Source: Shewanella olleyana (GTDB taxonomy: Bacteria; Pseudomonadota; Gammaproteobacteria; Enterobacterales; Shewanellaceae). Taken from it: a stretch of 64,000 nt of DNA. The notes beneath the pieces were generated by a model. It saw only the letters and a list, made by a program, of their open reading frames with translations, did not search any database and was not told the origin of the DNA. The position numbers and the translations under genes were made by a program. The DNA lies in assembly GCF_023283825.1 (NCBI RefSeq), contig NZ_JAKILD010000001.1, positions 186,001 through 250,000 on the forward strand. Reading direction: 5' to 3'. This document shows, piece after piece, positions 8,789-18,003 of this stretch (the stretch's first letter is position 1; each line of letters begins with the position of its first letter).

Positions 8789-8854
8789 AATTATGAGGGC
8801 TAACTTTACTTCATGGATTATGGGTCAGCAAGTTTTTGCTAAAATCGAGCTGAT

Positions 8855-10018
8855 TTATAACGAAAGTTTTAAGGTCGCGGCGATATTTTGAGCGGTATGA
8901 ACTAAATTATTATGGGCATCAGCTAAAATATTATCCAAAGGCGCGAGTGCTGGAATGATAGGGAAAATGGCTGTCATGCCTTTCTCTAGTATCAGTTCAG
9001 CACCTTGACCTAAACAACCTGCAATACCAATTACAGGGATCTGCTGGCTTAGTGCTTGCTGCATCACTCCCATAGGTGTTTTCCCGCTTAGGGTTTGGCT
9101 ATCCATTCTACCTTCGCCAGTGATGACGATATTCGCCCCTTGCATTAACTCTGCTAGCTTGACTGTTTTAATGACAATATCGACCCCAGGCTGTAGCTCA
9201 GCGTTCAGTAAAGTCATGACTCCAAAACCCATTCCGCCAGCGGCGCCAGCACCTGGGTATTGTGCTATATCATTAGTGAGTTTTAATATTGGGGTGTTAT
9301 TAACGATATCTGCAAAGTGATTAAGCGTGTTATCTAACTCAGTAACCATTTCTGGTGTAGCGCCTTTTTGCGGGCCGAAAATAGCAGAAGCGCCATTGTT
9401 GCCGCATAAAGGGTTATCGACATCGCAAGCCACCTCGATTTTGCAGTTAGCAATCAGTGGATGTGCTGTCGAATTGTCAATATAAGCTAATTGACTTAAG
9501 CCAGCAGCGCCGTAGCCGATTGAAGTGCCTTGAGCCGTATTCAATTTAAAGCCTAATGCTTGCGCCATACCAGCGCCGCCATCATTGGTTGCACTGCCAC
9601 CTAAGCCCAAAATAATGTGATTAATTCCCTTATCAAGCGCATCACGGATAAGCTCTCCAGTACCATAGCTAGTTGTTAGCATCGGATTGCGTCTATCTCG
9701 TTCAATGTGATGTAAGCCAGAAGCTTCAGCCATTTCAATCACAGCGGTAACACCGTGTGTATCCTTGCCTTGAGATCCTAATATGCCGTATTGCGCTTTA
9801 ACAGGTTGCCCATCAGGACCTGTCACTTGCAAGGTTTCCAGTCTGCCACCCGTGGCATCAACCATGGCTTGTACTGTACCTTCTCCGCCATCAGCCATGG
9901 GGACTTTACAAAATTCAGCGTCAGGAAAAACTCGCTTAAAACCTTCCTCTATGGCATTAGCAACACCTAATGCACTAAGGCTTTCTTTAAATGAATCAGG
10001 GGCAATGACAATTTTCAT
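8855..10018 (-). CDS. glxK: Glycerate kinase (GarK/GlxK family)
   Basis: The 387-residue cytoplasmic enzyme starts MKIVIAPDSFKESLSA and has the family segments ADGGEGTVQAMVDATGG, LGLGGSATNDGGAGMAQALG and ITGEGRMDSQT. Members phosphorylate D-glycerate to 2-phosphoglycerate, feeding glycolysis. Its partners in this locus are the CdaR-type regulator at 10577 and, between them, a decayed GntP-type permease. In other Shewanella genomes this kinase is next to an intact permease. The kinase frame itself is intact and has no visible defect. Confidence 0.93.
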   Translation of the reverse strand: MKIVIAPDSFKESLSALGVANAIEEGFKRVFPDAEFCKVPMADGGEGTVQAMVDATGGRLETLQVTGPDGQPVKAQYGILGSQGKDTHGVTAVIEMAEASGLHHIERDRRNPMLTTSYGTGELIRDALDKGINHIILGLGGSATNDGGAGMAQALGFKLNTAQGTSIGYGAAGLSQLAYIDNSTAHPLIANCKIEVACDVDNPLCGNNGASAIFGPQKGATPEMVTELDNTLNHFADIVNNTPILKLTNDIAQYPGAGAAGGMGFGVMTLLNAELQPGVDIVIKTVKLAELMQGANIVITGEGRMDSQTLSGKTPMGVMQQALSQQIPVIGIAGCLGQGAELILEKGMTAIFPIIPALAPLDNILADAHNNLVHTAQNIAATLKLSL

Positions 10019-10103
10019 AACAGATCTCTTGGGCTAAGTTAAACGAGTAAAAGTGCCACCTTGTATAGGGTGGTACGGTAAAACTAAAGTAGAGCTAAAT
10101 TCA

Positions 10104-10438
10104 GAATATAATAAAAGCCATGGCTGTTGCACCTCGGATTAGTGTTGCCATTGTTTGTGCTCGATAAGCTTGTTGAACAGTCATGCGGCTGAATTCGACT
10201 GTATTGGACTCTATTAGGCAACGAATTAACCGGAAAGGCTATCCTTTGATGAGATCCCCTCATGACGCAAGAAGCAATAGCTGTGACTACAAGTCCTGCA
10301 TCGCTTATCAGTCTAATATCTACCAGTTATGGTGAAACGATAAAGCCTGCCGTTGTTACAACAATAAAAATTATGCTCACAATAATAACTCTGAGCAGAG
10401 TATGAAAAGGTGTTGTTTCTGTAGAGGTATTATTGAAA
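10104..10438 (-). pseudogene. Remnant of a GntP-family permease (C-terminal fragment)
   Basis: On the minus strand broken frames still read like the end of a gluconate/glycerate permease. PFHTLLRVIIVSIIFIVVTTAGFIVSP is split here for length: LLRVIIVSIIFIVV then TTAGFIVSP and a stop. It is followed by SDAGLVVTAIASCVMRGSH and, in another frame, MTVQQAYRAQTMATLIRG to a stop near 10104. These match in order the GntP blocks LRVAQGSATVAMTTAAG, AIGAGS..SH.NDSGFW and KQTLKTWSVMETL. At least one stop and one frameshift break it, and about 300 N-terminal residues are gone. The position between cdaR and the kinase fits a lost glycerate permease. Confidence 0.55.
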
Positions 10439-10499
10439 ACTTACTTACTATAGTCTTTGTGCAATGTTATCAATAATTAGCGTTAAATTGATTTAAATA

Positions 10500-10513
10500 T
10501 GTGCAATTGCACA
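10500..10513. promoter_or_regulatory. Candidate CdaR/SdaR operator
   Basis: TGTGCAATTGCACA is a perfect 14-bp palindrome. The half TGTGCAAT recurs at 10459-10466. Both lie between the cdaR stop and the permease remnant, where the permease-kinase promoter would be. Binding by the adjacent CdaR is an inference from position. Confidence 0.5.
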
Positions 10514-10576
10514 ATATTGTTTTGGTTTAACTTTAGTGAGTTTGATTGTTCTTACAACGAAAGTAGCTTGATAGCA

Positions 10577-11728
10577 TCAGGTTTGATGCATTATTTGACC
10601 TAGGTATAGATTGAGCAAATGGTGAAATTCTTGCAAATTCGTGCCGGTAATTTGCTGAATTTTGTCTAAACGATATCGGAGTGTATTACGATGAATAAAC
10701 AGCACTTCTGCACATCGCTTATGATCGCCTATATGTTGAATATAAGTCGATAAGGTCTTTTGTAGTACGCCATTTTTATCCGCTTCAACCAACTTTAAAT
10801 AAGGTGCTGAAAGGGCGTCACCACGCCAATGCTGTTTAAGGCCTGTGAAAATAACTTGTAAGGAATAGTCTTCATAGAGATATTTATTGCGATCTGGATG
10901 TAAACTTTTACCAATTGCTAGGGTTTCTTTCGCGGTGCGGTAAGATTTAGCGATCCCATCAATCCCGAGAAAGAAGTGACCTAAGGCAATCTTGAGGGTT
11001 AATTCCATATTGGCTGGAATGCGTTTCAACAGTTTATCTATGCGCTGGCTTTCAAGTTCAGGATCCCACTGTTTTCCATCAAGGTAAGCAGGTTTTAAGA
11101 TGACTAGCTGGTTAAGCGAAGTCATGGCAATGAGGCTATTAAGGTCTGGGGATTGTAACAAATTGACTATTTGCTTTAGGGCTTGGTTATTATGGATTTG
11201 TTGCTGATTAACAGATTCTATTTCGATAATAGCGACGACACGCTTTACTGTTAAATCAACTCCGAGCTGGTGGCCCCAATGTGTCAGTTGGTCGATATCT
11301 TTGTCTTCAGCTCTAATAAGCTGCAGAATAAACTCTTCCTTTTGTCTATTTTGCCACTGTAATTGGTCTTGCAAGTTGGCTTGTTCGACAATCATTTCAG
11401 CGGTCATTTTTAGTAGCTCACCATATTGTGCAAGCTCACTGGGTTTGCCTGTTATGCCAATCACGCCAACAATTTGCCCTTGGTAGTGCAAGGGTAAGTT
11501 AAGCCCTGATTTAACGCCTTGAAGGCTTGGCGCTATATCTTGGTTAATTTCCACTTTTCGGTTTTGACTAATAGCCAGTAAAGCGCCTTCATGGATTGAG
11601 CCTATTCGCTCGTTAGAACCAGAACCTAAAATGACCCCTTGGGCATTCATCACATTGATGTTGTGCCCAATGATTTTCATGGTTCTGTCTACAATCCTAT
11701 TGGCGATTGCACTGTCAATTACATACAT
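10577..11728 (-). CDS. cdaR: Sugar diacid/glycerate regulator of the CdaR (SdaR) family
   Basis: The 383-residue protein has the three-part CdaR layout. The N-terminal diacid-recognition domain (about 1-135) starts MYVIDSAIANRIVDRTMKII. A degenerate GGDEF-like middle follows. The C-terminal PucR-type helix-turn-helix contains CAEVLFIHRNTLRYRLDKI near residue 350. Members activate glycerate, glucarate and galactarate genes. Here the natural target is the permease-kinase unit downstream, and a palindrome lies just past its stop codon. A membrane-protein gene ends 24 bp upstream on the same strand, so both may share a transcript. Confidence 0.9.
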   Translation of the reverse strand: MYVIDSAIANRIVDRTMKIIGHNINVMNAQGVILGSGSNERIGSIHEGALLAISQNRKVEINQDIAPSLQGVKSGLNLPLHYQGQIVGVIGITGKPSELAQYGELLKMTAEMIVEQANLQDQLQWQNRQKEEFILQLIRAEDKDIDQLTHWGHQLGVDLTVKRVVAIIEIESVNQQQIHNNQALKQIVNLLQSPDLNSLIAMTSLNQLVILKPAYLDGKQWDPELESQRIDKLLKRIPANMELTLKIALGHFFLGIDGIAKSYRTAKETLAIGKSLHPDRNKYLYEDYSLQVIFTGLKQHWRGDALSAPYLKLVEADKNGVLQKTLSTYIQHIGDHKRCAEVLFIHRNTLRYRLDKIQQITGTNLQEFHHLLNLYLGQIMHQT

Positions 11729-11752
11729 ATGTCACTCAAAATAGGCTGTGTT

Positions 11753-12331
11753 TTAGCCCGCTACTTGGTTCATTAATTGATAAAGCCAGTAAAACAATAG
11801 ACCGTAACTGGTTAATAAAGTCAATACTGTTGCGAACTTAGCAAATGGTGGCACTTGTGTTTGTTTAAGCCCAATGTGGCATAAGGCAATTGAGAATAAG
11901 CTTATCGGAGCGACGATAATACTGAGAGGTAAAATCACTATAGCACCTGTCAGTAAAATCAGCGCTGAAAGACGAGAAGGGGGTTTCTTATTGGTTAACG
12001 GCATTGGGATTAATGCCATACCCACTGATAGCACCACTGCGCCGAGGTAAAGTACAAACTGGGCAAAGAATTCATATTGAGTGATAAAACCAACCAGTGC
12101 AGCGACAGGTATTAACAATGAAATAGTCACATGCTTTTGGCTAAATGATGCTTGTACGTATTGCCCTGAAAAATAGCAGCAAGCTTGTACAATCGCGTTA
12201 ATAAATGAAAATGCCATTAACCCAATTAAAATGAGTATGCTGTCATTCGTTATTGTTGTGGTTGATGCGTAGGCAGGCATAGCTATAAATAAGCTAGCTA
12301 AACCAGTTAGAAAAAGAGGTGTTTTTGGCAT
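11753..12331 (-). CDS. Multi-pass membrane protein of unknown function
   Basis: The 192-residue hydrophobic protein has a possible signal sequence (MPKTPLFLTGLASLFIAM, then PAYAS). About four to five transmembrane stretches follow, around residues 30-55, 68-85, 88-107, 122-150 and 165-185. I recognise no family. It lies 24 bp upstream of cdaR on the same strand, so it may be co-transcribed with the regulator. A role in glycerate uptake or sensing is only a guess. The ATG at 12331 is the first in the frame. Confidence 0.7.
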   Translation of the reverse strand: MPKTPLFLTGLASLFIAMPAYASTTTITNDSILILIGLMAFSFINAIVQACCYFSGQYVQASFSQKHVTISLLIPVAALVGFITQYEFFAQFVLYLGAVVLSVGMALIPMPLTNKKPPSRLSALILLTGAIVILPLSIIVAPISLFSIALCHIGLKQTQVPPFAKFATVLTLLTSYGLLFYWLYQLMNQVAG

Positions 12332-12490
12332 GGTATGTTGAGTCTAATAGTATACTTTGCATCAAATTTTAATCGACATCGTTTAGAATAGCTTTTGTTA
12401 ATTTAGCAATTTCGAGTGTTTTGTTTATAAATGCGAATATCGGCACAAAAAATGGCAAATTCCCTCAGTGCTAGATATAAAACTGATACA

Positions 12491-12518
12491 AAAAAGCCTG
12501 CATAAATGCAGGCTTTTT
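12491..12518 (-). terminator. Terminator of the mtr operon
   Basis: The 13-bp stem AAAAAGCCTGCAT / ATGCAGGCTTTTT has a two-base loop. It lies 16 bases after the mtrB stop on the minus strand. Confidence 0.9.
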
Positions 12519-12534
12519 ATCTATTAACTCAAGC

Positions 12535-14622
12535 TTATAACTTGTAATTAACGCTTAACATAACCATATGTGCAGTGTAGTCATGGCTGTTACTGCCAAA
12601 ACTCATCACATTCCAGATATCATCAGGTGCGATATCATTTGCAGCATCATTATCTAAGTACTTTTCAATTTTATAATCTAGACGGAAAGCCATTTTCTCA
12701 GTGGCTTGGTATTGACCATATAAATTGATGTTATGCACTTTGGCGAAGTAGTCACCATAGTCACCCGTTATACCTTGGCGAACTTGAGTGTTACTGTCAG
12801 ACTCTGAGTAAGTGTAATCTAAGCCTAAACGTAAGCGGCTATCCATTAAGTTGTTGTAACTTAAGTTTGCACCGACCACATCAACAGTATCTTCGATATC
12901 TGCTTGCCAAGTAGGACCTGAGAAGGTGCTGCTACCTGATTGCTGAGATTCAATAACCTGATAGTTATAGAAGGCATTCAGCATTACATCTTTATTGAAC
13001 ATGTAATTGAAGTTGATATCGTAACTGCTGTCTTTCGACTCAGTTAAGCCAATTTCAGTATCAGTGTAGTCATCTAATGCATAGCGTAAACCTAAATCAA
13101 CAGTCAAGGCTTCAAGTGGCGTATAGCTAACGCGTGCTTCAACCATAGTGCGATCACGATCTGCTAGGTAGTATTTACGCAACAGGTCGTTATTTTCAGA
13201 AGATGTCCACTCAGATGCTTGGTAATCAGAACCGTCACGGTTACCGAAACTACCTTTCACCCACATGTCCCAGTTATCAAAACTGTTTAAGCGGTATCGA
13301 GCCCAAACGGTACTTTCTTCAGTGACTTCACGTTCAGAGTAACTGCGCTCATCACGCTTGTAATCAACACCACCATCAAGTTTCATACCGCGGTTAATGC
13401 GGTAGTCAGCTGCAATTTTTGCGCGATGTGTCGTTTGGTCATATGGCGTATTATATGCCACTTGTCCGTTCACATCGTTAATGCTGATTTGAGTCCACTC
13501 TTCAATGTTTGTGTTGTTTTCACGGTCTGAGTAATCGTAGCTACCAGACACACGCACACTGCGATTAACACGAGATGCTGCTTTTAATGTCATACCTGTT
13601 AGGTCAACTTTTGCATCTACAGACTCTGTTGGTACGCTGTACCCGTAACCTGAAGTCACTAGGTCTTGATCTTGACTCATTTGGCCAAACATTAAGCGCG
13701 CACTAGCTGCGGTACCATTTTCTGTATATTGACCAAGAAGCGAAACAATGTGTGATTCGTTATCAGGGTCGAGCGCCATATACCCACGAGTTTGCGCACC
13801 AAATGTTGGGTTAAATGCATTGTCATAGCCTAATTGGGCATTATCATTTTTAAAGATTGAGCCGTCATAGTTTAAGCTTGTGAACCAGTTTGAACCACTA
13901 AACTTAATACCAGCATTGATGCTATCAGTCGTGTAATCAACAGGCTCTGCAATCATCATTGACTGATTGAAGAAGCTACCTGAAGCGGTTTTAGTGCCGG
14001 TTTTTTCTTCTCGAAGATAATTCACATAAGTTGTGAACAATGACTCTGTTTGATATTCAAAACCAAGGCCCGCACGTTCACGTTTAAGTGAAAGCTCAAA
14101 CGGGTTAAGGCTACTGTATAACTCAGTCATACCATCAGTTGAACCAGCAGTTTGCCAGTTATCAGGTAACGTTAAGTCTGAACCGCCAATACCTTGATAT
14201 GGAGAAACGACACTGTTTGAATCATAAGTCGCGATTGAACGGTAGTTTAGGTTCAAATTGTATTGACCTAATTTACCGACGTTCACATCCAATCGGCCGT
14301 TGTCTAAACCTAGGTCAGTCGCTTCAACTTTTGCGCGGTAACCAGACTCACCGATGTAGTTAACATCAGCGTCTAGCTTAGGCGCAAATTCGTTATCGCT
14401 ACCAAATGCGTTAGCTGAGTGAATGTCATCTTCACTGTTGTAACCCACACCAACGCCAACACTGCCAGTTACGCCAGTTTCTACCGCACAACCTTTACAA
14501 ACCCATTTGTCGAATTTGACTTTGTCAACATTGGCACTGCCTACACCGTACCCATCTGCTGCCATTGCAAATCCTGCATTGGCAACTAACGCTAAGGTGA
14601 TTATATTCAGTTTAAATTTCAT
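12535..14622 (-). CDS. mtrB: Outer-membrane beta-barrel MtrB of the extracellular electron conduit
   Basis: The 695-residue protein has a signal peptide (cut near AMAADG) and alternating beta strands through to the C-terminal MLSVNYKL, typical of a large porin. Family: MtrB/PioB. The N-terminal KWVCKGC places Cys42 and Cys45 exactly where S. oneidensis MtrB has its important CXXC pair. MtrB forms the sheath in which the decaheme MtrA sits, passing electrons across the outer membrane to MtrC. The gene starts 12 bp after the mtrA stop with AGGA before the ATG, so the two are translated from one message. A terminator closes the operon. Confidence 0.96.
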   Translation of the reverse strand: MKFKLNIITLALVANAGFAMAADGYGVGSANVDKVKFDKWVCKGCAVETGVTGSVGVGVGYNSEDDIHSANAFGSDNEFAPKLDADVNYIGESGYRAKVEATDLGLDNGRLDVNVGKLGQYNLNLNYRSIATYDSNSVVSPYQGIGGSDLTLPDNWQTAGSTDGMTELYSSLNPFELSLKRERAGLGFEYQTESLFTTYVNYLREEKTGTKTASGSFFNQSMMIAEPVDYTTDSINAGIKFSGSNWFTSLNYDGSIFKNDNAQLGYDNAFNPTFGAQTRGYMALDPDNESHIVSLLGQYTENGTAASARLMFGQMSQDQDLVTSGYGYSVPTESVDAKVDLTGMTLKAASRVNRSVRVSGSYDYSDRENNTNIEEWTQISINDVNGQVAYNTPYDQTTHRAKIAADYRINRGMKLDGGVDYKRDERSYSEREVTEESTVWARYRLNSFDNWDMWVKGSFGNRDGSDYQASEWTSSENNDLLRKYYLADRDRTMVEARVSYTPLEALTVDLGLRYALDDYTDTEIGLTESKDSSYDINFNYMFNKDVMLNAFYNYQVIESQQSGSSTFSGPTWQADIEDTVDVVGANLSYNNLMDSRLRLGLDYTYSESDSNTQVRQGITGDYGDYFAKVHNINLYGQYQATEKMAFRLDYKIEKYLDNDAANDIAPDDIWNVMSFGSNSHDYTAHMVMLSVNYKL

Positions 14623-14634
14623 AGTCGTACATCC

Positions 14635-15624
14635 TTAACGCTGAAGTAATTTGCCAGAAGGGTGGTTAGAACCATGTACTTGGCTATGACAATTTAGACA
14701 ACTGCGGCCACCAGTAAAGGCATTATCACCAACATTAGAACCCATACCTGTGTTCCCTAAGTAAGCATTACTTGCATGGCCATCGCTGGCGTGACATTGC
14801 TGACAAAGTTGTGGAGCACGAGTTTTAAGCATTCCTTCATTCACTGAACCATGAGGGTTATGACACGTTACACAGTTTTCAGTTACAGGCGCGTGTTCCC
14901 AAAGTTTAGGGCCACGTTTTTCAGCGTGACATGAATAACACGTCTCGTTCACACTTGGTTTAACCAGGTCTGAATCAGCCATGCTTCCATGAGGATTATG
15001 ACAATCACTACACGTCATTTGATTCCATTTCATAGGATGACTTGAGCGCTTGTTCATATCAGTTTTTTGTTTTGTATGACAGCTAGTACACACTTCCATT
15101 TCAGTCTTTTTAGACAGAATAGGATCGTTGGCTGTATGTACACTATGACAAGAAGCACAAGCAACATCAGCATTATCGTGATGGCTAGTATTCCAAGACA
15201 TACGTTCGTCATCTAAGTGACAGCCCATACAAACACTATTTTGCTTTTCTGGTGCTAACGTTGAGTTAGGGCCAAAAGCAATCATTGGCTCGTTACCACC
15301 ACGGTTATGTTTACCCATTGGGCCATGACATGCTTCACATTGAAGGCCTGCCATAGGGCTTTTAGATGATTCAATCGCGCCGTGAACACCTTTAAAGAGA
15401 TCCATGACTTTTTCAGAACGTTTGTGACACATTAGGCACGAGTCTGCGCCTTTAGGTGAGTAGCTGCCTTCTTCAAACTTTTTATCAAGAACAGCTTCCA
15501 CTTCGTCAGGGGTCATTTTTGCATCCCACTTCGACGCGTAAGCCGAGTGAGACATCCCAACAGATAGCAATACCATTGCTACAAATGTCGGGATGATAGA
15601 ATTTAATTTCATTTTGATTTTCAT
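14635..15624 (-). CDS. mtrA: Periplasmic decaheme c-type cytochrome MtrA
   Basis: Ten CXXCH heme motifs are visible, from CLMCHKRSE to [10 protein letters not shown] signal peptide ends at AYASKWD, and the sequence then continues as in MtrA ([15 protein letters not shown]). A TTG five codons upstream extends the frame, but I choose the ATG at 15624, giving 329 residues starting MKIKMKL. MtrA takes electrons from periplasmic carriers and conducts them through MtrB to MtrC. It follows mtrC by 82 bp without an evident terminator. The family's usual length is 333, so nothing is missing. Confidence 0.96.
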   Translation of the reverse strand: MKIKMKLNSIIPTFVAMVLLSVGMSHSAYASKWDAKMTPDEVEAVLDKKFEEGSYSPKGADSCLMCHKRSEKVMDLFKGVHGAIESSKSPMAGLQCEACHGPMGKHNRGGNEPMIAFGPNSTLAPEKQNSVCMGCHLDDERMSWNTSHHDNADVACASCHSVHTANDPILSKKTEMEVCTSCHTKQKTDMNKRSSHPMKWNQMTCSDCHNPHGSMADSDLVKPSVNETCYSCHAEKRGPKLWEHAPVTENCVTCHNPHGSVNEGMLKTRAPQLCQQCHASDGHASNAYLGNTGMGSNVGDNAFTGGRSCLNCHSQVHGSNHPSGKLLQR

Positions 15625-15706
15625 AGTTAGGCTTCCCAATCTAGCTCATGATGTAAATGCGATTTTTGTAAAGTAAGGGAGAAGCAAGCTCCTCCCTTAT
15701 TTGAAA

Positions 15707-17725
15707 TTACATGTTCACCTGAGTGTGATCGAAAATCGTAGGCTTATGACAAGCCATACAGAACTCAACTTGAGCAGAGGCATTGGCATCTTCATAAGAA
15801 CCATTTACAACAGCGCCTTGACCTTCGGCATGTGCTTTGATGCCTTTAACAAACTCACCATCTTCGTTGGTGTAGTCTTCAAGGCTATGACATGAACCAC
15901 AAGTTGCGGTGATAGGTGTGGTATATACATCTGATACAGAATTACTGGTAGCAAGTGCGCCTTTTAGTTTAAACGCATCAAGGTTGAAATCATTATGACA
16001 CTGTGCACAGTCTCCAACTATTCCTTCTTCATTATGTCTTGCATGTAATTTAATTTCAAAAACACCTTGCGTACTGTATGGAGTACCATCTGGAGTATGA
16101 CAAGCTACACAGCCGTCAACACCGACAACCACTTCACCATCAGCATTTTCACGACCTAATTGCTCAGTCATAACGAAACCTGCATGATTGCCTTTGTGAA
16201 TTTCAAAGGTGTCACCGTGACAGTTTTCACAAGTATTGAATGCGACAGAGTTTGTATGACGCATACTTGGTGCTTCACCTGAAAGGGTACCGAATACAAG
16301 ATCTGCTTTCATCCCCGTGGTAGCAACACCTTCAGCACAATCAACAGCTTCAATGCCATTGTTACACATCTCTAGGCCAATGAAGCTAAATGCCGTATCT
16401 GTGTCTTGTATACCTGCTGGTGAGTACTCACCAAATGGTAATGAAGGAATAGTATATTCAACATTCCCACCAACAATTGTAACGTCAGCAGCAAGTTCAC
16501 CACCGCTAACAAAATCGTAAGCAACTTTCGCTAAGCCGCTACCTGGGCTTGCATTGTAACCCATGATAGGGAAGTTAGGGCCAACGTTAGTAATCGTTTC
16601 TAAACGTTGGATTTTGCTAACCAACGTTGAAGCATCAACAGCTGTGCCAGCTGCATCAGTAATTGATACTGATAAAGTTGCTGATGTATCAGCATTAACT
16701 GTCAGAGTAGAAGACATGCCGTACATATCGATAAAGGCTTTCTTCTCAACGAAACCACCAGTGTGAATTTCTTCAGTCCAGCTTGCGTTGTGACATGCAA
16801 TACAGTTTGAATTATCTGATTGTTGTGAGTGACCTTCGCCAGCAACAAAGTCGATGCCAGTGTGACAACTCGTACAAGTTTCCATGGTTGGAATACGTGT
16901 CCAGTTACCCCATTCTGTTAATTCTTCAGATTCAACGTGACAAGTTTGACAGTTGTCTTGAACGATTGCATGTGCAGTTTCAGCTGTGTAATCGTTACGG
17001 CCCCATACTTTGTTAGAGTTATGAACGTTATGAACTAAGTGAGCGAAAGCAACTTCAGGCTTACCGCGCCCATCAGCCCACTCTTGAGTGTGACATGTGA
17101 TACAAGTTTCAACTGTCGTTGCTTTGTGATAAATCTTTTCACCTTCAGCGTGACAACTTGCACATACTTCATGAGATACGATGTTTTTGGTGTATTGAGC
17201 TTGGTAGCCTTCACCATCAAAGTCAGCAACAATTTCACTAACAGGAACAGCAGTAACACCGTCTAATAAAGTCGAAGCTTCAGCAACTACGTTAAAGCGT
17301 TGGGTTAGTTCAGTATTGAAGGTTTCAGTATCAAAGGTTTCGAAAGTAAATTCGTAGCTACCGTTCTTATTATCAACAAAAGTTGAAGTAGAACCTAGCT
17401 TCTGCCAGTTTGCACTGTTACCAGCACCGCTAGCTCCTGCAGGGATAAGTTGAGCTGCATTTTCAATTGAGAAGTCTTTAAGGCCGACTACTGCTTCATC
17501 ATCTTCATTAGTCGCGTAAACTTTTACAGTTGGTATGTTGTCAGCATAAGTTACTGACAGCACTTCTAAGTTTAACTGTTCAATGGCTTCAGCTGGCTCG
17601 CCACCAGGTAGGCCTGGGTTACCGTCTTTACCATCATCTCCGTCACTGCCACAGCCTGTTAAGGCTAGGCTGACTGCACTTGCTACTAGCATCAGTGCTA
17701 TTTTAGAATTTTTCTTGTTCATCAT
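15707..17725 (-). CDS. mtrC: Outer-membrane decaheme lipoprotein MtrC, terminal metal reductase
   Basis: The 672-residue protein has a lipobox (LALTGC), so it is a surface lipoprotein. Ten CXXCH motifs run from CASCHAEGE to CMACHKPTI, arranged five and five around beta-barrel domains. Sequence blocks such as YTKNIVSHEVCASCH, NVGPNFP, TAFSFIG and the end DHTQVNM match S. oneidensis MtrC. The pair in MCNNGIEAVDC is the CX8C disulfide of outer-membrane multiheme cytochromes. MtrC accepts electrons from MtrA/MtrB and reduces Fe(III), Mn(IV), flavins or electrodes. A second in-frame ATG follows the first. An omcA terminator and a CRP-like element upstream show it has its own promoter. Confidence 0.97.
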   Translation of the reverse strand: MMNKKNSKIALMLVASAVSLALTGCGSDGDDGKDGNPGLPGGEPAEAIEQLNLEVLSVTYADNIPTVKVYATNEDDEAVVGLKDFSIENAAQLIPAGASGAGNSANWQKLGSTSTFVDNKNGSYEFTFETFDTETFNTELTQRFNVVAEASTLLDGVTAVPVSEIVADFDGEGYQAQYTKNIVSHEVCASCHAEGEKIYHKATTVETCITCHTQEWADGRGKPEVAFAHLVHNVHNSNKVWGRNDYTAETAHAIVQDNCQTCHVESEELTEWGNWTRIPTMETCTSCHTGIDFVAGEGHSQQSDNSNCIACHNASWTEEIHTGGFVEKKAFIDMYGMSSTLTVNADTSATLSVSITDAAGTAVDASTLVSKIQRLETITNVGPNFPIMGYNASPGSGLAKVAYDFVSGGELAADVTIVGGNVEYTIPSLPFGEYSPAGIQDTDTAFSFIGLEMCNNGIEAVDCAEGVATTGMKADLVFGTLSGEAPSMRHTNSVAFNTCENCHGDTFEIHKGNHAGFVMTEQLGRENADGEVVVGVDGCVACHTPDGTPYSTQGVFEIKLHARHNEEGIVGDCAQCHNDFNLDAFKLKGALATSNSVSDVYTTPITATCGSCHSLEDYTNEDGEFVKGIKAHAEGQGAVVNGSYEDANASAQVEFCMACHKPTIFDHTQVNM

Positions 17726-17881
17726 TTTGTCCCTGCATAATAAGACATTGCTGAAATTTGACTTGGCTATTTATTTTGCCTAGATACGTAGTCTATTGAG
17801 TCAATTTAGCTTTTGGGTTTTAAATTCATCAATTATAAGATTAATCTACAATTAAAGAAAAATCTTTAAACCTCGACTGAT

Positions 17882-17917
17882 ACTGTGAAGCAGATCAGTC
17901 TATTAATAAAGAGGTAT
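17882..17917 (-). promoter_or_regulatory. Shared regulatory element upstream of mtrC, with CRP-like site
   Basis: This 36-bp stretch is matched without gaps by 20262-20297 before omcA (27 of 36 bases). The plus-strand blocks ACTGTGA, AGATC, CTATT and AAAGAGGTAT are each separated by three variable bases. TGTGA-N6-TCAGT (17884-17899) fits the CRP consensus at 8 of 10 positions. It lies 156-192 bp before the mtrC start. Confidence 0.65.
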
Positions 17918-17960
17918 ATATTTTCTCGTAAAAACCTTATTTTTATTGACTAAAAGCAAA

Positions 17961-17986
17961 AAAGAGTCGCACGTTGGCGACTCTTT
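17961..17986 (-). terminator. Terminator between omcA and mtrC
   Basis: The 10-bp stem AAAGAGTCGC / GCGACTCTTT is followed on the minus strand by a T run. It lies 17 bases after the omcA stop and separates omcA from mtrC transcription. Confidence 0.85.
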
Positions 17987-18003
17987 GTTTTGCTATCTAG
18001 CCT

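Noticed and set aside
15625..15639. TTG-initiated extension of MtrA
   Set aside because: The ATG at 15624 gives a normal signal peptide, and the added residues are not typical of the family.
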